Assembly: GCA_002394385.1 (NCBI GenBank)
Contig: DGTS01000038.1
Span: forward strand, 62,001 to 126,000
Length of the DNA: 64,000 nucleotides
Origin: Prevotella sp. UBA4330
Lineage (GTDB): Bacteria > Bacteroidota > Bacteroidia > Bacteroidales > Bacteroidaceae
Direction: 5' to 3'
Shown here one piece after another: positions 34,082 to 43,433 of this stretch. The notes under the pieces are model-generated. The model made no database searches. It was not told the origin of the DNA and saw only the letters and a program-made list of their open reading frames with translations. A program made the translations under genes and the position numbers. Positions within the stretch are counted from its first letter, which is position 1; each line of letters opens with the position of its first letter.

Positions 34082-34103
34082 CATCACATAACTTGCTTTT
34101 TCC

Positions 34104-34134
34104 TTTGATTATTTCGAATAAATTCATATCTTTG
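34104..34134 (+). promoter_or_regulatory. Promoter of the GH43 gene
   Basis: TTTG (34104-34107), 19-nt spacer, TATCTTTG (34127-34134), 19 nt before the start codon. Confidence 0.75.
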
Positions 34135-34153
34135 CACCTATAATATCAAAGAT

Positions 34154-36232
34154 ATGTTCAACAAATTGCTAGCAACTATTATGCTCGCTGCCTTGTCGAT
34201 GGTAGCCAGCGCGCAGTCGTGGACTGCCGATAACGGAAACGGAACCTATACCAACCCCTTGTTTTATGACGAGTTCTCCGACCCTGACATCATACGAGTG
34301 GGCGACGATTATTACCTTGCCGGCACCACGATGCATTGCCTTCCAGGACTTGTAATACTACATTCGCGCGACCTAGTGAACTGGGATTTCGCCAGTTATT
34401 GCCTGCCTCGGTTCGATATGGGGGATGAGTTCCGCCTTGAAAATCATAAAGAGGCATACGGCCAAGGCATCTGGGCACCATGCATCCGCTATCATAACGG
34501 GAAATTCTATATCTTCTCTAACATCAACGGTCATGGCCTTCAGGTTTTCATAAGCGAAAAGGCGACAGGACCATGGAAGCACATCAACATGAAAGGAGCA
34601 ATCTATGACCTTAGCGTTCTCTTTGATGACGACAAGATATATTGCGTATATGGCTACGGCAACGTTAAGATTATAGAGTTGAAACCCGACTTCAGCGGTT
34701 TCGTGGAAGGCTCAGAACGCACTATTATTCCTGAGGGTTCGGCAATGGGCGAAGGGCATCACATATATAAAATAAACGGGAAATACTATATCCTAAGTGC
34801 CGACTATGCTCCCATGGGACGCATGATGTGTGCACGAGCAGACAACATCGACGGTCCTTATGAGGTGCGCACGATAAGCAGCAAGGAGTCGATGGGCATC
34901 AGAAAGAACTCTATGGTGGACAACCCTACTGACGATAGACAACTGCCAGGAGAGGGTTATGAGTTCCGCATAAGCCGCAATACAGGCAACGGACTGGGCA
35001 ATGCAACCATTCATCAGGGCGGTATCGTCAGCCTGCCCAACGGCGACTGGTGGGGCGTGTCGATGCAAGACTTCGCGGGAGTGGGACGCACCACAAGCCT
35101 CTCTCCTGTGACGTGGCACGACGGATGGCCATATTTCGGCATCGAGGGAAACCTCGGACGCTCACCTAAAACATGGACAAAGCCCGCCACAGGAGCGACT
35201 GTTGAACCGCATGCTCCTTACGACCGCAACGACGACTTCACACAAAAGACGCTGAAACCAATATGGCAATGGAACCACGAACCTGTGGACAAACAATGGA
35301 CTACCGGGAAAGGGGAATTGCAACTGCAGACAATGCCCGCCGAGAACTTGCTGTGGGCAAAGAACACCTTGACGCAACGCATCATAGGACCTGTGGCCTC
35401 TGCCACCACCGTTCTTGACTTCAGTCAGTTGAAAGACGGTGACCGCGCAGGACTCGGACTGCTTAACATTCCGTTCGCTTGGCTCGGAGTGAACGTGGAA
35501 GGCGATGACAAGACTCTTCGTTTCTACAACCAAAATGGCAACATAACACAAGAAATGCCAATAAAGGGGAAGCAAGTGACTTTGCGCATCACGGCAAATC
35601 TCGACGATGAAATGGCACAATTCAGTTATAGCAACGACGGAACGACATTCCAGAACGTCGGCGACAGCGTGCTGTTACCCTATCAACTGAAGACTTTCCA
35701 AGGCGCACGCTATGCTTTGTTCGCTTACAACACCAAGCAGCGACAAGGCGGAAAGGCACGTTTCTGCTCGTTCCGCGTAGACGAACCGATGGCCGACCGC
35801 TCGAAGAACATTCCCTACAATAAGATTATAACATTAAGAAACATTGGCAACGGCGAACTCCTTTGGGCTAATCCTCATGGCGTTGTGCATGGCACAAACT
35901 CAAAAAACGCCGAATTCATCGTTAATTACTGTTTGTTCCGCGTGCTCGACCGAGGCGACGGAAAGGTAGTTCTGCAAACCTCGGATGGTAGCGGTTATCT
36001 CACCGTTGTTGGCTTAGGGCTTTGTGGTGATGTGCGTATCACGAAGGAAGAAACCGCTGGTTCTCTTTTCATGTGGCAAGACATGCTGCGCTCTCAATGC
36101 ATGCTGCTATCGCTTTTCACCAACCGTTATGTGGGCGTTGACCCTACAACAGGCGAGTCATACTCTGCAACATGGGAGGGGACGACACCCGACCGCAAGA
36201 ATGGAACGGTGTTCTCGTTTAGCGAAGAGTAA
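34154..36232 (+). CDS. GH43 family glycoside hydrolase (xylosidase/arabinofuranosidase type) with extra C-terminal domains
   Basis: 692 residues, signal peptide to about residue 21 (VASAQ). Five-bladed propeller of GH43 with the three acids at Asp43 (SDPDIIRVGDDYY), Asp152 (YDLSVLF) and Glu200 (GEGHHIY). Residues 355-545 form a concanavalin-like beta-sandwich of the beta-xylosidase C-terminal type. The last 130 residues (LRNIGNGELLWANPHG) look like a beta-trefoil or fascin-like binding domain, not usual for the family. It should release xylose or arabinose from xylan fragments, matching GH115 upstream. Confidence 0.9.
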   Translation: MFNKLLATIMLAALSMVASAQSWTADNGNGTYTNPLFYDEFSDPDIIRVGDDYYLAGTTMHCLPGLVILHSRDLVNWDFASYCLPRFDMGDEFRLENHKEAYGQGIWAPCIRYHNGKFYIFSNINGHGLQVFISEKATGPWKHINMKGAIYDLSVLFDDDKIYCVYGYGNVKIIELKPDFSGFVEGSERTIIPEGSAMGEGHHIYKINGKYYILSADYAPMGRMMCARADNIDGPYEVRTISSKESMGIRKNSMVDNPTDDRQLPGEGYEFRISRNTGNGLGNATIHQGGIVSLPNGDWWGVSMQDFAGVGRTTSLSPVTWHDGWPYFGIEGNLGRSPKTWTKPATGATVEPHAPYDRNDDFTQKTLKPIWQWNHEPVDKQWTTGKGELQLQTMPAENLLWAKNTLTQRIIGPVASATTVLDFSQLKDGDRAGLGLLNIPFAWLGVNVEGDDKTLRFYNQNGNITQEMPIKGKQVTLRITANLDDEMAQFSYSNDGTTFQNVGDSVLLPYQLKTFQGARYALFAYNTKQRQGGKARFCSFRVDEPMADRSKNIPYNKIITLRNIGNGELLWANPHGVVHGTNSKNAEFIVNYCLFRVLDRGDGKVVLQTSDGSGYLTVVGLGLCGDVRITKEETAGSLFMWQDMLRSQCMLLSLFTNRYVGVDPTTGESYSATWEGTTPDRKNGTVFSFSEE

Positions 36233-36319
36233 TGAGTGGAGAGCGTGGAACTATGATTGCACGATGAGACATGCTACGCTTTAGAGGTTAAAAGAACTGC
36301 GTTAATATTTCAAAATCAC

Positions 36320-36350
36320 TTTGCCACATCAGCCATATTTAGTAATTTTG
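36320..36350 (+). promoter_or_regulatory. Promoter of the FMN/DUF6057/CxNCH operon
   Basis: TTTG (36320-36323), 19-nt spacer, TAATTTTG (36343-36350). Leader about 45 nt. Confidence 0.75.
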
Positions 36351-36397
36351 CAACTCAATACGCAAAGAATGTTGTCTAACAATTTAACAAACAGGAA

Positions 36398-36817
36398 ATG
36401 AAAAGGAAATACATGAACATCGCCTTGGCAGCAGTTGTGCTGCTGTCATCGCTGACACTGCTGCAGCAGACACGTGCTGCGGTCAACCAGGATAACGTGA
36501 TGACGAAGATGGCTGACGGCACCGTGATAGTGAACACCACAACACTGGCAAAGGATGTCAGGGGATACGCTTCAACAACACCACTGAAAATACATATCAA
36601 GAACAAGAAAGTGGTGAAGGTGGAGGCACTGCGCAACCGTGAGTCTCCTAAATACTTCGCCGTGGTGAAGCGCCAGGTGCTGGTGAAATGGGAGGGCAAA
36701 ACGGTAGCGAAAGCCCGCAAGATGAAGGTTGACACCACTACAGGTGCCACAATGTCTGGCAACGCTGTGGTGGAGAACATGCACCGCGGACTCGACTACT
36801 ATAATTCGCACAAGTAA
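36398..36817 (+). CDS. Exported FMN-binding domain protein (covalent flavin type)
   Basis: 139 residues: signal peptide to about residue 27 (TRAA), then one FMN_bind domain. It ends with VDTTTGATMSGNAV, the motif in which the last Thr (Thr118) of (S/T)GAT takes FMN in a phosphoester bond by ApbE in related Nqr/Rnf and other proteins. So it is probably a periplasmic one-domain flavoprotein electron carrier. It is first of three genes; the DUF6057-like membrane protein begins 25 bp later. No ApbE is in the window. Confidence 0.88.
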   Translation: MKRKYMNIALAAVVLLSSLTLLQQTRAAVNQDNVMTKMADGTVIVNTTTLAKDVRGYASTTPLKIHIKNKKVVKVEALRNRESPKYFAVVKRQVLVKWEGKTVAKARKMKVDTTTGATMSGNAVVENMHRGLDYYNSHK

Positions 36818-36842
36818 AGAGCGAGGAGTAAAGACAAATACT

Positions 36843-38444
36843 ATGAAATGGACAAAGAAGACACGCCTGGTATTTGCAGCCATTGCTCTGTGTTTATGGG
36901 CTGCGGCATGTTTCGTGTTCTTCCAGTATTTCTATCCCGACCATCTGTTCTATCAGGAGCAGAACCAGTTATTCCTGATGTCGGGGGAGTATGTCAACTC
37001 CTATTTTGACAAGCCTGCATGGCTGGCATGTCTCATTGGCGACTTCCTAACACAGTTTTTCTATTATGTCTATGCCGGTGCCACCATAGTTACACTGGCA
37101 ATTCTTGTGACAGGCATGCTGATGTGGCATGCACTGAGGCGCTGCGGTGCTGGGCGCATCGCTTTCATTGCGGCGCTGGTGCTGATGACTGTGCTCGCCG
37201 TGTTCCACTTCGACATTTTCTATAAGTTGTCTTCCGACATCGCTGTTGCCGGAGGCATCGTGGTTTTCACTGTCTTCGATGCCATAAGTCGGCATATCAG
37301 GCGCTGGCGCAACTCGTCATGCCTGCTTCTTCTCGCCGTTTGTCTGTGCCTGTCATACTGGATGTTCGGCAATGGATGCTGGCTGACGGCACTGCTTGCC
37401 ATAGTCGGCGCGTTCTTGCAGAAGTCGTCCTTCCACTGGATGTCTCTGCTGTCGTTGCCAATGATTGTTGCTGTCGCTGTGGTGTTCGGCAACAGTCACT
37501 ATCGTCTGCACACGGCAGACAACCTGAAATATCCCGGCATAGGAAGGTTCACCGCACCCGACTTTATGCTGGAACGCGAACTGCACGTTGATAACGAATA
37601 CTATTTCGGCAACTATAACCGCGTGGTGAACTTCGTGAGAAGTCAGGAGCAGCCCACTGCTGGCATGTCGTTCTTCTACAACCTGTGCATGGCACGCAAA
37701 GGAGAACTGCCCGACCATCTCTTCGACCTCAGCACCACAGAACTGGGCACGCTGTACAAGATTGGTCCGGAGACACCGATGCTTGTGATAAAACAGATGA
37801 ACGAACTCTACTTTATGCTGGGCGACATGACATTCACCGAACGCGCCGCCATGATGGGCAACGTATTCTCTGCCGACAACCGCAACGTGAGGATGATAAG
37901 ACGGCTCGCCGACGCCAATCTGGTAAGTGGCGACACGGTGGCGGCAAACAAATATCTGAGACTGCTGGAAAAGACCATGATATACAAGAAATGGGCACAG
38001 CAACGCATTCCGGGCAAAATGACACCTGAGATAAAGGCAGAGATAGCCTATAAGCAGAAATTCCTGAACAAGACAGACACACTGCAGGTGGGCGACAACA
38101 CGCACATTATGATGACCGAACTGATAAAGTCGAACCCCGACAACATCACGGCACTCGACTACACACTATGTACCATGCTGCTGCTGAAAGACATCAAGGG
38201 ATTCAAACGCGACTACGACCTTTACTGCATGGGCAACGGTCGTCCGCGCACCAAGTCTCTCTATCAGCAGGCACTGATGATATATCTCGCCAGTACCAAT
38301 GCACCGCAGGAAGAGTGGGATAAGTACATCACCAACCAAGCATTGCTGCAACGTTTCCAAACATACAGCCAGCGACGCGGCGACCCGGCGTTCAGGGACA
38401 CCTATTGGTACTTCTACGACAAACTAAAAGCCGCTGTATATTAA
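36843..38444 (+). CDS. DUF6057-like membrane protein (copy 1)
   Basis: 533 residues from ATG 36843. The frame extends upstream through the FMN-protein gene, but MKWTKK gives the natural start. About nine or ten membrane helices fill residues 8-245 (N-terminal YPDHLFYQEQNQLFL loop conserved in the second copy as YPYVLSYQEQFQLF). A soluble helical part with TPR-like repeats (about 260-530) follows (RMIRRLADANLVSGDTVAANKYL). Same family as the product at 41640-43382 and, as I recall, DUF6057. Function unknown; linkage to a flavoprotein and a CxNCH lipoprotein suggests an envelope redox or transport role. Confidence 0.82.
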   Translation: MKWTKKTRLVFAAIALCLWAAACFVFFQYFYPDHLFYQEQNQLFLMSGEYVNSYFDKPAWLACLIGDFLTQFFYYVYAGATIVTLAILVTGMLMWHALRRCGAGRIAFIAALVLMTVLAVFHFDIFYKLSSDIAVAGGIVVFTVFDAISRHIRRWRNSSCLLLLAVCLCLSYWMFGNGCWLTALLAIVGAFLQKSSFHWMSLLSLPMIVAVAVVFGNSHYRLHTADNLKYPGIGRFTAPDFMLERELHVDNEYYFGNYNRVVNFVRSQEQPTAGMSFFYNLCMARKGELPDHLFDLSTTELGTLYKIGPETPMLVIKQMNELYFMLGDMTFTERAAMMGNVFSADNRNVRMIRRLADANLVSGDTVAANKYLRLLEKTMIYKKWAQQRIPGKMTPEIKAEIAYKQKFLNKTDTLQVGDNTHIMMTELIKSNPDNITALDYTLCTMLLLKDIKGFKRDYDLYCMGNGRPRTKSLYQQALMIYLASTNAPQEEWDKYITNQALLQRFQTYSQRRGDPAFRDTYWYFYDKLKAAVY

Positions 38445-38453
38445 TGTGTTGTC

Positions 38454-38513
38454 TGAACTCCCAAACTCCTGAACTCCTGAACTCCTAAACTCCTGAACTC
38501 CTGAACTCCTAAC
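38454..38513. repeat. Seven 8-nt words (TGAACTCC) between DUF6057 and the CxNCH gene
   Basis: TGAACTCC, CAAACTCC, TGAACTCC twice, TAAACTCC, then TGAACTCC twice, without slip, ending 7 bp before the GTG start. No facing arm is present here. Confidence 0.75.
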
Positions 38514-38519
38514 AATAAA

Positions 38520-40004
38520 GTGAAACGACTTCTATATATAATAATGACCTGCTGCCTTTTGGCCTGTGCCGAGCAGCCAAAAGATGTGACAGCGAAAGAC
38601 GAACTGCCACCGATGTATCCCGACTATACCGACGTGACCATTCCGAAGAATATCGCACCGCTGAACTTCCTGCTGCGCGGCGACTTCGAAGGCATACAGG
38701 TGACCGCCACATGCGGCGACAAACAGATGCAGGTGACAGAACGGGGAGGAGCCATAAGGTTTGACATCGACGAATGGAAAGACCTCATGCAACATTCGGC
38801 AGGCAAGAGCATCAACGTCACGGTGACGGCGAAAACCGGTGGCAAATGGTATGCCTACCGCCAGTTTGCATGGCACGTGACAAAAGACACCATAGACCCA
38901 TACCTGACATACCGCCTCATTGAGCCAGACTACGAGGTGTGGCACAACCTCACGATACGCGAACGCTGCGTGGAGTCGTTCGACGAACGAGTAATCAGCG
39001 ACTATAACCTGGTGGACAACCGCTGCATGAACTGCCACATCTATGGCAACCAAGACCCCTCGCTCTCAATGATGTACGTGCGCGGCGAAGGAGGTGGAGC
39101 AATACTAAACCGCAACGGCCGACTGTCGAAACTGGGCATCAAGACCGACGATATGGTGTCGGGAAGCGTGTATTACGGCTTCAGCCCCGACGGACGTTAC
39201 ATCGCATTTTCCACCAACATCATAATTCCCGGATTCCACTCCATGCCAAAGAAGCGGCTCGAAGTGTTCGATACAAAATCGGATGTTTATGTAGCCGACC
39301 TTGAACAGAATACCATCATTGAATGTCCGTTGATTGCCGACAGCACCGTACTTGAGACATTCCCAGTGTTCTCGCCAGACGGGAAATACATTTATTACTG
39401 TGCCGCTGATGCTGATCCTATCAAGAGGAACGACATCACAGCACTGCAATACTCGCTTGTGAGAATACCCTTCAATACAAAGACAGGAACTTTCGGCGAA
39501 AAAACCGACACCATGAAAATACCAAACCACCAAGAAAGGTCAAAGGTCAAAGGTCAAAGTTCAAAGTCCTCAGTCTGTCATCCTAAAATAAGTCCTGACG
39601 GACGTTACCTGCTATATACCGTGGCCCACTATGGCACTTTCCCCATAATGCATCCAGAGGCAGATCAGCAGATAATGGACCTCAAGACAGGAGCAATAAA
39701 CACTCTCGACATCGTGAACAGCGCAAAGAGCGACACCTATCACAGTTGGTCGTCGAACAGCCGATGGTTCGTCTTCGCATCAAAGCGCGACGACGGTCTT
39801 TACGGAAAACCTTATTTCTGCTATATCGACGTTGAAGGCAAGGCGCACAAACCATTCGTGCTGCCACAGGAAAATCCCGAATTCTACGACAACTGCCTGA
39901 AGTCCTTCAACGCCCCCGAACTGGGGCGCGGCACTCTGCCCTTCGATGCCATGGACATAAGCCGCGTAATGAAGCAAGACATCATTACGATGAAGAAAAA
40001 GTGA
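38520..40004 (+). CDS. PD40 beta-propeller lipoprotein with CxNCH motif (copy 1)
   Basis: 494 residues from GTG 38520, chosen because it starts the lipoprotein signal (MKRLLYII, lipobox LLAC with Cys16). Residues 30-130 are a beta-sandwich; Cys169-Met-Asn-Cys172-His173 is a possible c-type haem site. Residues 195-480 hold WD40-like propeller blades (FSPDGRYIAF, FSPDGKYIYY, ISPDGRYLLY), as in TolB. The paralogue on the other strand keeps the CxNCH at the same place. Residues about 340-353 (ERSKVKGQSSK) are coded by a 7-nt word array absent from the paralogue. Third gene of the FMN/DUF6057 operon. Confidence 0.85.
   Translation: MKRLLYIIMTCCLLACAEQPKDVTAKDELPPMYPDYTDVTIPKNIAPLNFLLRGDFEGIQVTATCGDKQMQVTERGGAIRFDIDEWKDLMQHSAGKSINVTVTAKTGGKWYAYRQFAWHVTKDTIDPYLTYRLIEPDYEVWHNLTIRERCVESFDERVISDYNLVDNRCMNCHIYGNQDPSLSMMYVRGEGGGAILNRNGRLSKLGIKTDDMVSGSVYYGFSPDGRYIAFSTNIIIPGFHSMPKKRLEVFDTKSDVYVADLEQNTIIECPLIADSTVLETFPVFSPDGKYIYYCAADADPIKRNDITALQYSLVRIPFNTKTGTFGEKTDTMKIPNHQERSKVKGQSSKSSVCHPKISPDGRYLLYTVAHYGTFPIMHPEADQQIMDLKTGAINTLDIVNSAKSDTYHSWSSNSRWFVFASKRDDGLYGKPYFCYIDVEGKAHKPFVLPQENPEFYDNCLKSFNAPELGRGTLPFDAMDISRVMKQDIITMKKK
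39535..39568 (+). repeat. 7-nt word array (AAAGGTC) inside a coding region
   Basis: AAAGGTC three times, AAAGTTC once and AAAGTC once, within the propeller lipoprotein gene. It keeps the frame and falls in a blade-connecting loop where the paralogue is shorter. Confidence 0.85.
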
Positions 40005-40060
40005 CATCTAAGAACCTACACGAGGGAAGAGAAGCGCAACAAAGAAAGCAGTACAGCAAA

Positions 40061-40082
40061 TGCCTGCCCATAAAGGCTGGCA
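40061..40082. terminator. Small hairpin between convergent CxNCH genes
   Basis: TGCC-T-GCC pairs with GGC-T-GGCA around CATAAA. It is the only stem I see in the 85-bp gap and lacks a T-tract, so it is a weak candidate. Confidence 0.3.
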
Positions 40083-40089
40083 AAGGAAC

Positions 40090-41562
40090 TCATTTCACTC
40101 TCGTCTGCACCCGTTCATCACTAAGTATCTCGTGCGCTGCTTCACGCGCATTGAACTCTACCTTGTTTTTCGTGAAATCAGGTGTATTGAACGAGTAAAC
40201 TGTCTCACCATAGTACTTTTGCGGGTCGCGTTGCGGCAGCAGGAAGGGTTTCGAGAACCGTCCCTTGTCGTCTATCATGGCCAGGAAAAGTTGTGTGTAG
40301 AGACCATTCTCACGTCGCGAGGTGAACACTATCCAGTGACTGTTGGTGTTCCAGTTGTGGTAACTGTCGGCATCGGGACTGTTAATCTCGTCGAGAGGAC
40401 GCGCCTCGCCAGTCTTGAGGTCGAGCAACCACTGGTCTGACTCCTTATGCCACACAGAGAAATATCCATAATCACTAAGTGTAAAAAGGATGTACTTGCC
40501 GTCATACGACGGTCGCGGCCACGTAAGGCTTTTCCCCATTTTCACGGCATTGAAAACGGTATCTACGTGATCGCCATATCGTCCCGTCTCAGGGTCGAAG
40601 GCTATCTTACACAGATTGTATTTCTCATCCTTGAAATGTGTGGGATACTCCTGCTGGAGGCAAGTCATGAAATAAATTGTCTTGCCGTCGGGTGAGAATA
40701 CCGGCGTATTCTCTGACCAGTCGGGAGTTGAGATAAGAGAATCGCTGAGCACCTCGTGCGTATCAGGATTGTAAACGAAGATATCTGACGAGAGGTCGAA
40801 CACCTCTATCCGCTCGCCTGGCACGACATGGAATCCCTGTCGTGTCTGATTGGTGGAGAATGCGCAATACTTGCCCGACGGATGCCAGTAAGGATATACC
40901 ATTGAGCCACCCAGCAGTTCGTTCTTCGCCTGCAGAAACTCCCTCTTGCCTCCCCGCTGAAACATTGTTGCGCCATGCTCTCCACGAATATGGAATACAA
41001 AATCCTCTGGATTTGTCTTGTTGGCAGTATGGCAGTTGACACACATTCCTGGCACACGCGTGTTCTCAATTATCTCATACTCTTCGAAGTTGGTGAGGTC
41101 GCGCTGATAGAGTCCCATGCGACTATAAACCTCGTAACCCGGTGCTATGCGTCGATAGGTGAGCCCCCATTCGTCGAGAGCGTACGGACTCACGTGGATG
41201 GCAAAATCCTTATACTGTGTCCATGCTCCGTCCTTCTTCACCGATACCGTGACGATGAGTTCGCTGCCCTTGTTTGTCTCCAACAAAGAGTGCCACTCGT
41301 CGATGTCAAAGTCAGCATAGTCGCCATTGGCGTTTATCTCGCCACCCTTCTTGCCTTTCACCACTACGTCCACTCGGTCGCAATCGCCCTTCATTCCGAA
41401 GTTCAGCGGTGCTATTCCCACAGGCACGGTGACATCTACATAATCGGGATAGATAGCAGGAGTGTCTGCCACCATTTGCGGATTGGTAGGATGGTCTGCA
41501 CATGCTGCGAGAAGCAATACGACCAAGACAGAGTTTATCAGTGCGTGAGTTCGAAATTTCAT
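40090..41562 (-). CDS. PD40 beta-propeller lipoprotein with CxNCH motif (copy 2)
   Basis: 490 residues from ATG 41562, chosen because it begins a lipoprotein signal (lipobox LLAAC). It aligns along its length with the 38520-40004 product: YPDY.DVT.P..IAPLNF near the start, then Y.EV, Cys174-Val-Asn-Cys177-His178 followed by HIRGE, then FSPDGKTIYF and DGKYILFTLSDYG blades. The shared CxNCH supports haem binding or another redox use, but no distal ligand can be assigned. Last gene of an operon after DUF4369 and DUF6057-like genes. Confidence 0.85.
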   Translation of the reverse strand: MKFRTHALINSVLVVLLLAACADHPTNPQMVADTPAIYPDYVDVTVPVGIAPLNFGMKGDCDRVDVVVKGKKGGEINANGDYADFDIDEWHSLLETNKGSELIVTVSVKKDGAWTQYKDFAIHVSPYALDEWGLTYRRIAPGYEVYSRMGLYQRDLTNFEEYEIIENTRVPGMCVNCHTANKTNPEDFVFHIRGEHGATMFQRGGKREFLQAKNELLGGSMVYPYWHPSGKYCAFSTNQTRQGFHVVPGERIEVFDLSSDIFVYNPDTHEVLSDSLISTPDWSENTPVFSPDGKTIYFMTCLQQEYPTHFKDEKYNLCKIAFDPETGRYGDHVDTVFNAVKMGKSLTWPRPSYDGKYILFTLSDYGYFSVWHKESDQWLLDLKTGEARPLDEINSPDADSYHNWNTNSHWIVFTSRRENGLYTQLFLAMIDDKGRFSKPFLLPQRDPQKYYGETVYSFNTPDFTKNKVEFNAREAAHEILSDERVQTRVK

Positions 41563-41573
41563 GAGTTTGATAG

Positions 41574-41639
41574 TTTTTACTTTATTACTTGTCAACTTTA
41601 TTACTTGCAACTCGTCAACTCGTCAACTCGTCAACTAAT
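41574..41639. repeat. 8-nt word array between DUF6057 and CxNCH genes (copy 2)
   Basis: CAACTCGT repeated three times, with TTACTTGT and CAACTAAT variants, filling the gap up to the stop of the DUF6057-like gene. In the other copy of the module the same gap also holds an 8-nt array, but with a different word (TGAACTCC). Confidence 0.75.
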
Positions 41640-43382
41640 CTACTTTTTCAAAAGGTAATACCACACCGTGTTGCTGTAGTTTTGCAGTGCTGGCGACTGA
41701 GCACCTTGATTGTACGCCTGCATAAACCCTTGTAGGTTCTGCAACACAACCGGACTAACAGTGCCTTGCGGCATTTGCCTGTTGGCCTGCATATAGGCGA
41801 AGGCGATGGCTTCCTGCACTGCTCGCGGACGGAATTCCAATTTCTCGTTTACCAACTGTGTGTATTGCATAAAGCGGTTGATGTCTTTATCAAGCAGAGG
41901 CATCATGAGAAGATATTGCACGGCCATCATATTATCTTGGTTCTTCATGAACAACTGACCGCATATCTTGTCTTTCTCTTCTTCACTGTATAGGAAATCT
42001 TCATCAAGTCTTATTTTTCTTAACCATCCGTATAATGGGTGTGCATTAATTTTGTCCTCCTTGCCTAACAACGCCTCGGTCTGTTCCGCCCATTCTTTGT
42101 AGAATAGTGTTTGTTTTAGGAATCCGAGGTATTTTCTCGCCACCTCGTAGTGACCATTTACAAGGTTTGTCTCTGCCAGACGTTTCATTGCCCTGACACT
42201 CTTCCTCTGGTCGGGCAACGACTCCATCGACTCCATGGCAAGCCTTTGCGAAGTGTTCACTAATCCGAGATAGAACATTACCTCACCCGTAAGTTGGTCG
42301 GCAGTGAAATGACGTTGGAAATTGGGCAGCAGTCCCTCGTGCCCATGTTGATAGAAATCGAAGATGCGGTCGCACAGTTGTCCTTTCATAGCCAGAGCCA
42401 GATTTGTGGCGCATACACTCATAGGCAGGTCAGGACGCTTCTGTTCCGCTTTTGCGAGTATGGCATCCCATTGCTTCGTTCTCACCAGATGATCGTACTC
42501 CATCAACTCATATTTACGTGGTTCGTAGGCTCTGGGTAATGCCAAGCATGCTATCAACGCCATCGCCCCTGTCTGCACAATGAAGAGTGAATTCCGCCAT
42601 TTCATATTGTCATTGAAGGCAGGCAAGAAACTTACCACAAACGGCAAAAGCACACAAAGCAATGGCACAATGAGCATCAGTACGGGCTGTACCGTGAGTA
42701 GCCTATAATAACCAATACCTGCGAAGAGACGGTCTAAAGGAAAAGGTACGAACTGCGCACTTATCAGTATGCATGTCACAGCCCATAACAAAACAAGAAG
42801 GGCGTTTTGGCGTTTGGGAGTGAAAAAGTTCAGGAGTGCAACGAATAAGGCCACAGCAATAACCATTGGGCCTGCAACCCAGTAGATGCACGGAATGGCG
42901 ACAAGGCATGCAACAATCTGCATTATCACTTTTCGCGGCCACAGGAGCATCGCTGTCAGGCATATCACCAATGAAACTATATAGGCGAGGAGCACACTTT
43001 CGTCGCCCATAAGTACCCAGAGCAGTATTGACGGAAGGAAACTCAGAGGATAGTATGAATCAGGGGTGTGACACCCGCTCCTGCACACTTTATTGAAAAC
43101 AGCCCATGTAAGCCGTTGAGTCAACGCTAACGACACAGCAATCACCACGGCACCTGCAGTGAAACTGATGTACAACTGTACAAGCCACTCTGATAAATAA
43201 CATGCCAAACCTCCGGGAACTGCCAGTGCCGAGGAGAAATAAGCACCACTGCCAATGAACAACTGGAACTGTTCTTGATAGGAAAGCACATAAGGATACT
43301 TCAGCCGCCAGAACAAGAAGACGGCAAGACCGAACAAAATTGTCAGTCCCCACTGGAAACATTGTTTACCATATCGCTTCAT
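41640..43382 (-). CDS. DUF6057-like membrane protein (copy 2)
   Basis: 580 residues. About ten hydrophobic helices over residues 10-285, then a soluble helical part (VRAMKRLAETNLVNGHYEVARKYLGFLKQ corresponds to RMIRRLADANLVSGDTVAANKYL in copy 1; quoted parts NLVNGHYEVARKYL). The YQEQ motif after the first helix is kept. Two cysteines near residues 100-104 (CRSGCH) are seen only here. Same gene neighbour (CxNCH propeller lipoprotein) as copy 1, but preceded by a DUF4369 lipoprotein instead of the FMN protein. Function unknown. Confidence 0.82.
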   Translation of the reverse strand: MKRYGKQCFQWGLTILFGLAVFLFWRLKYPYVLSYQEQFQLFIGSGAYFSSALAVPGGLACYLSEWLVQLYISFTAGAVVIAVSLALTQRLTWAVFNKVCRSGCHTPDSYYPLSFLPSILLWVLMGDESVLLAYIVSLVICLTAMLLWPRKVIMQIVACLVAIPCIYWVAGPMVIAVALFVALLNFFTPKRQNALLVLLWAVTCILISAQFVPFPLDRLFAGIGYYRLLTVQPVLMLIVPLLCVLLPFVVSFLPAFNDNMKWRNSLFIVQTGAMALIACLALPRAYEPRKYELMEYDHLVRTKQWDAILAKAEQKRPDLPMSVCATNLALAMKGQLCDRIFDFYQHGHEGLLPNFQRHFTADQLTGEVMFYLGLVNTSQRLAMESMESLPDQRKSVRAMKRLAETNLVNGHYEVARKYLGFLKQTLFYKEWAEQTEALLGKEDKINAHPLYGWLRKIRLDEDFLYSEEEKDKICGQLFMKNQDNMMAVQYLLMMPLLDKDINRFMQYTQLVNEKLEFRPRAVQEAIAFAYMQANRQMPQGTVSPVVLQNLQGFMQAYNQGAQSPALQNYSNTVWYYLLKK

Positions 43383-43387
43383 AGGTG

Positions 43388-43433
43388 TTGTTGAGTTCGT
43401 GAGTTTTTACTTGTTTACTTGTCAACTCGTTTA
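43388..43433. repeat. 8-nt word array between the DUF4369 and DUF6057 genes
   Basis: GAGTTCGT, GAGTTTTT, ACTTGTTT, ACTTGTCA, ACTCGTTT, ending at the stop of the DUF4369 gene. Confidence 0.65.
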
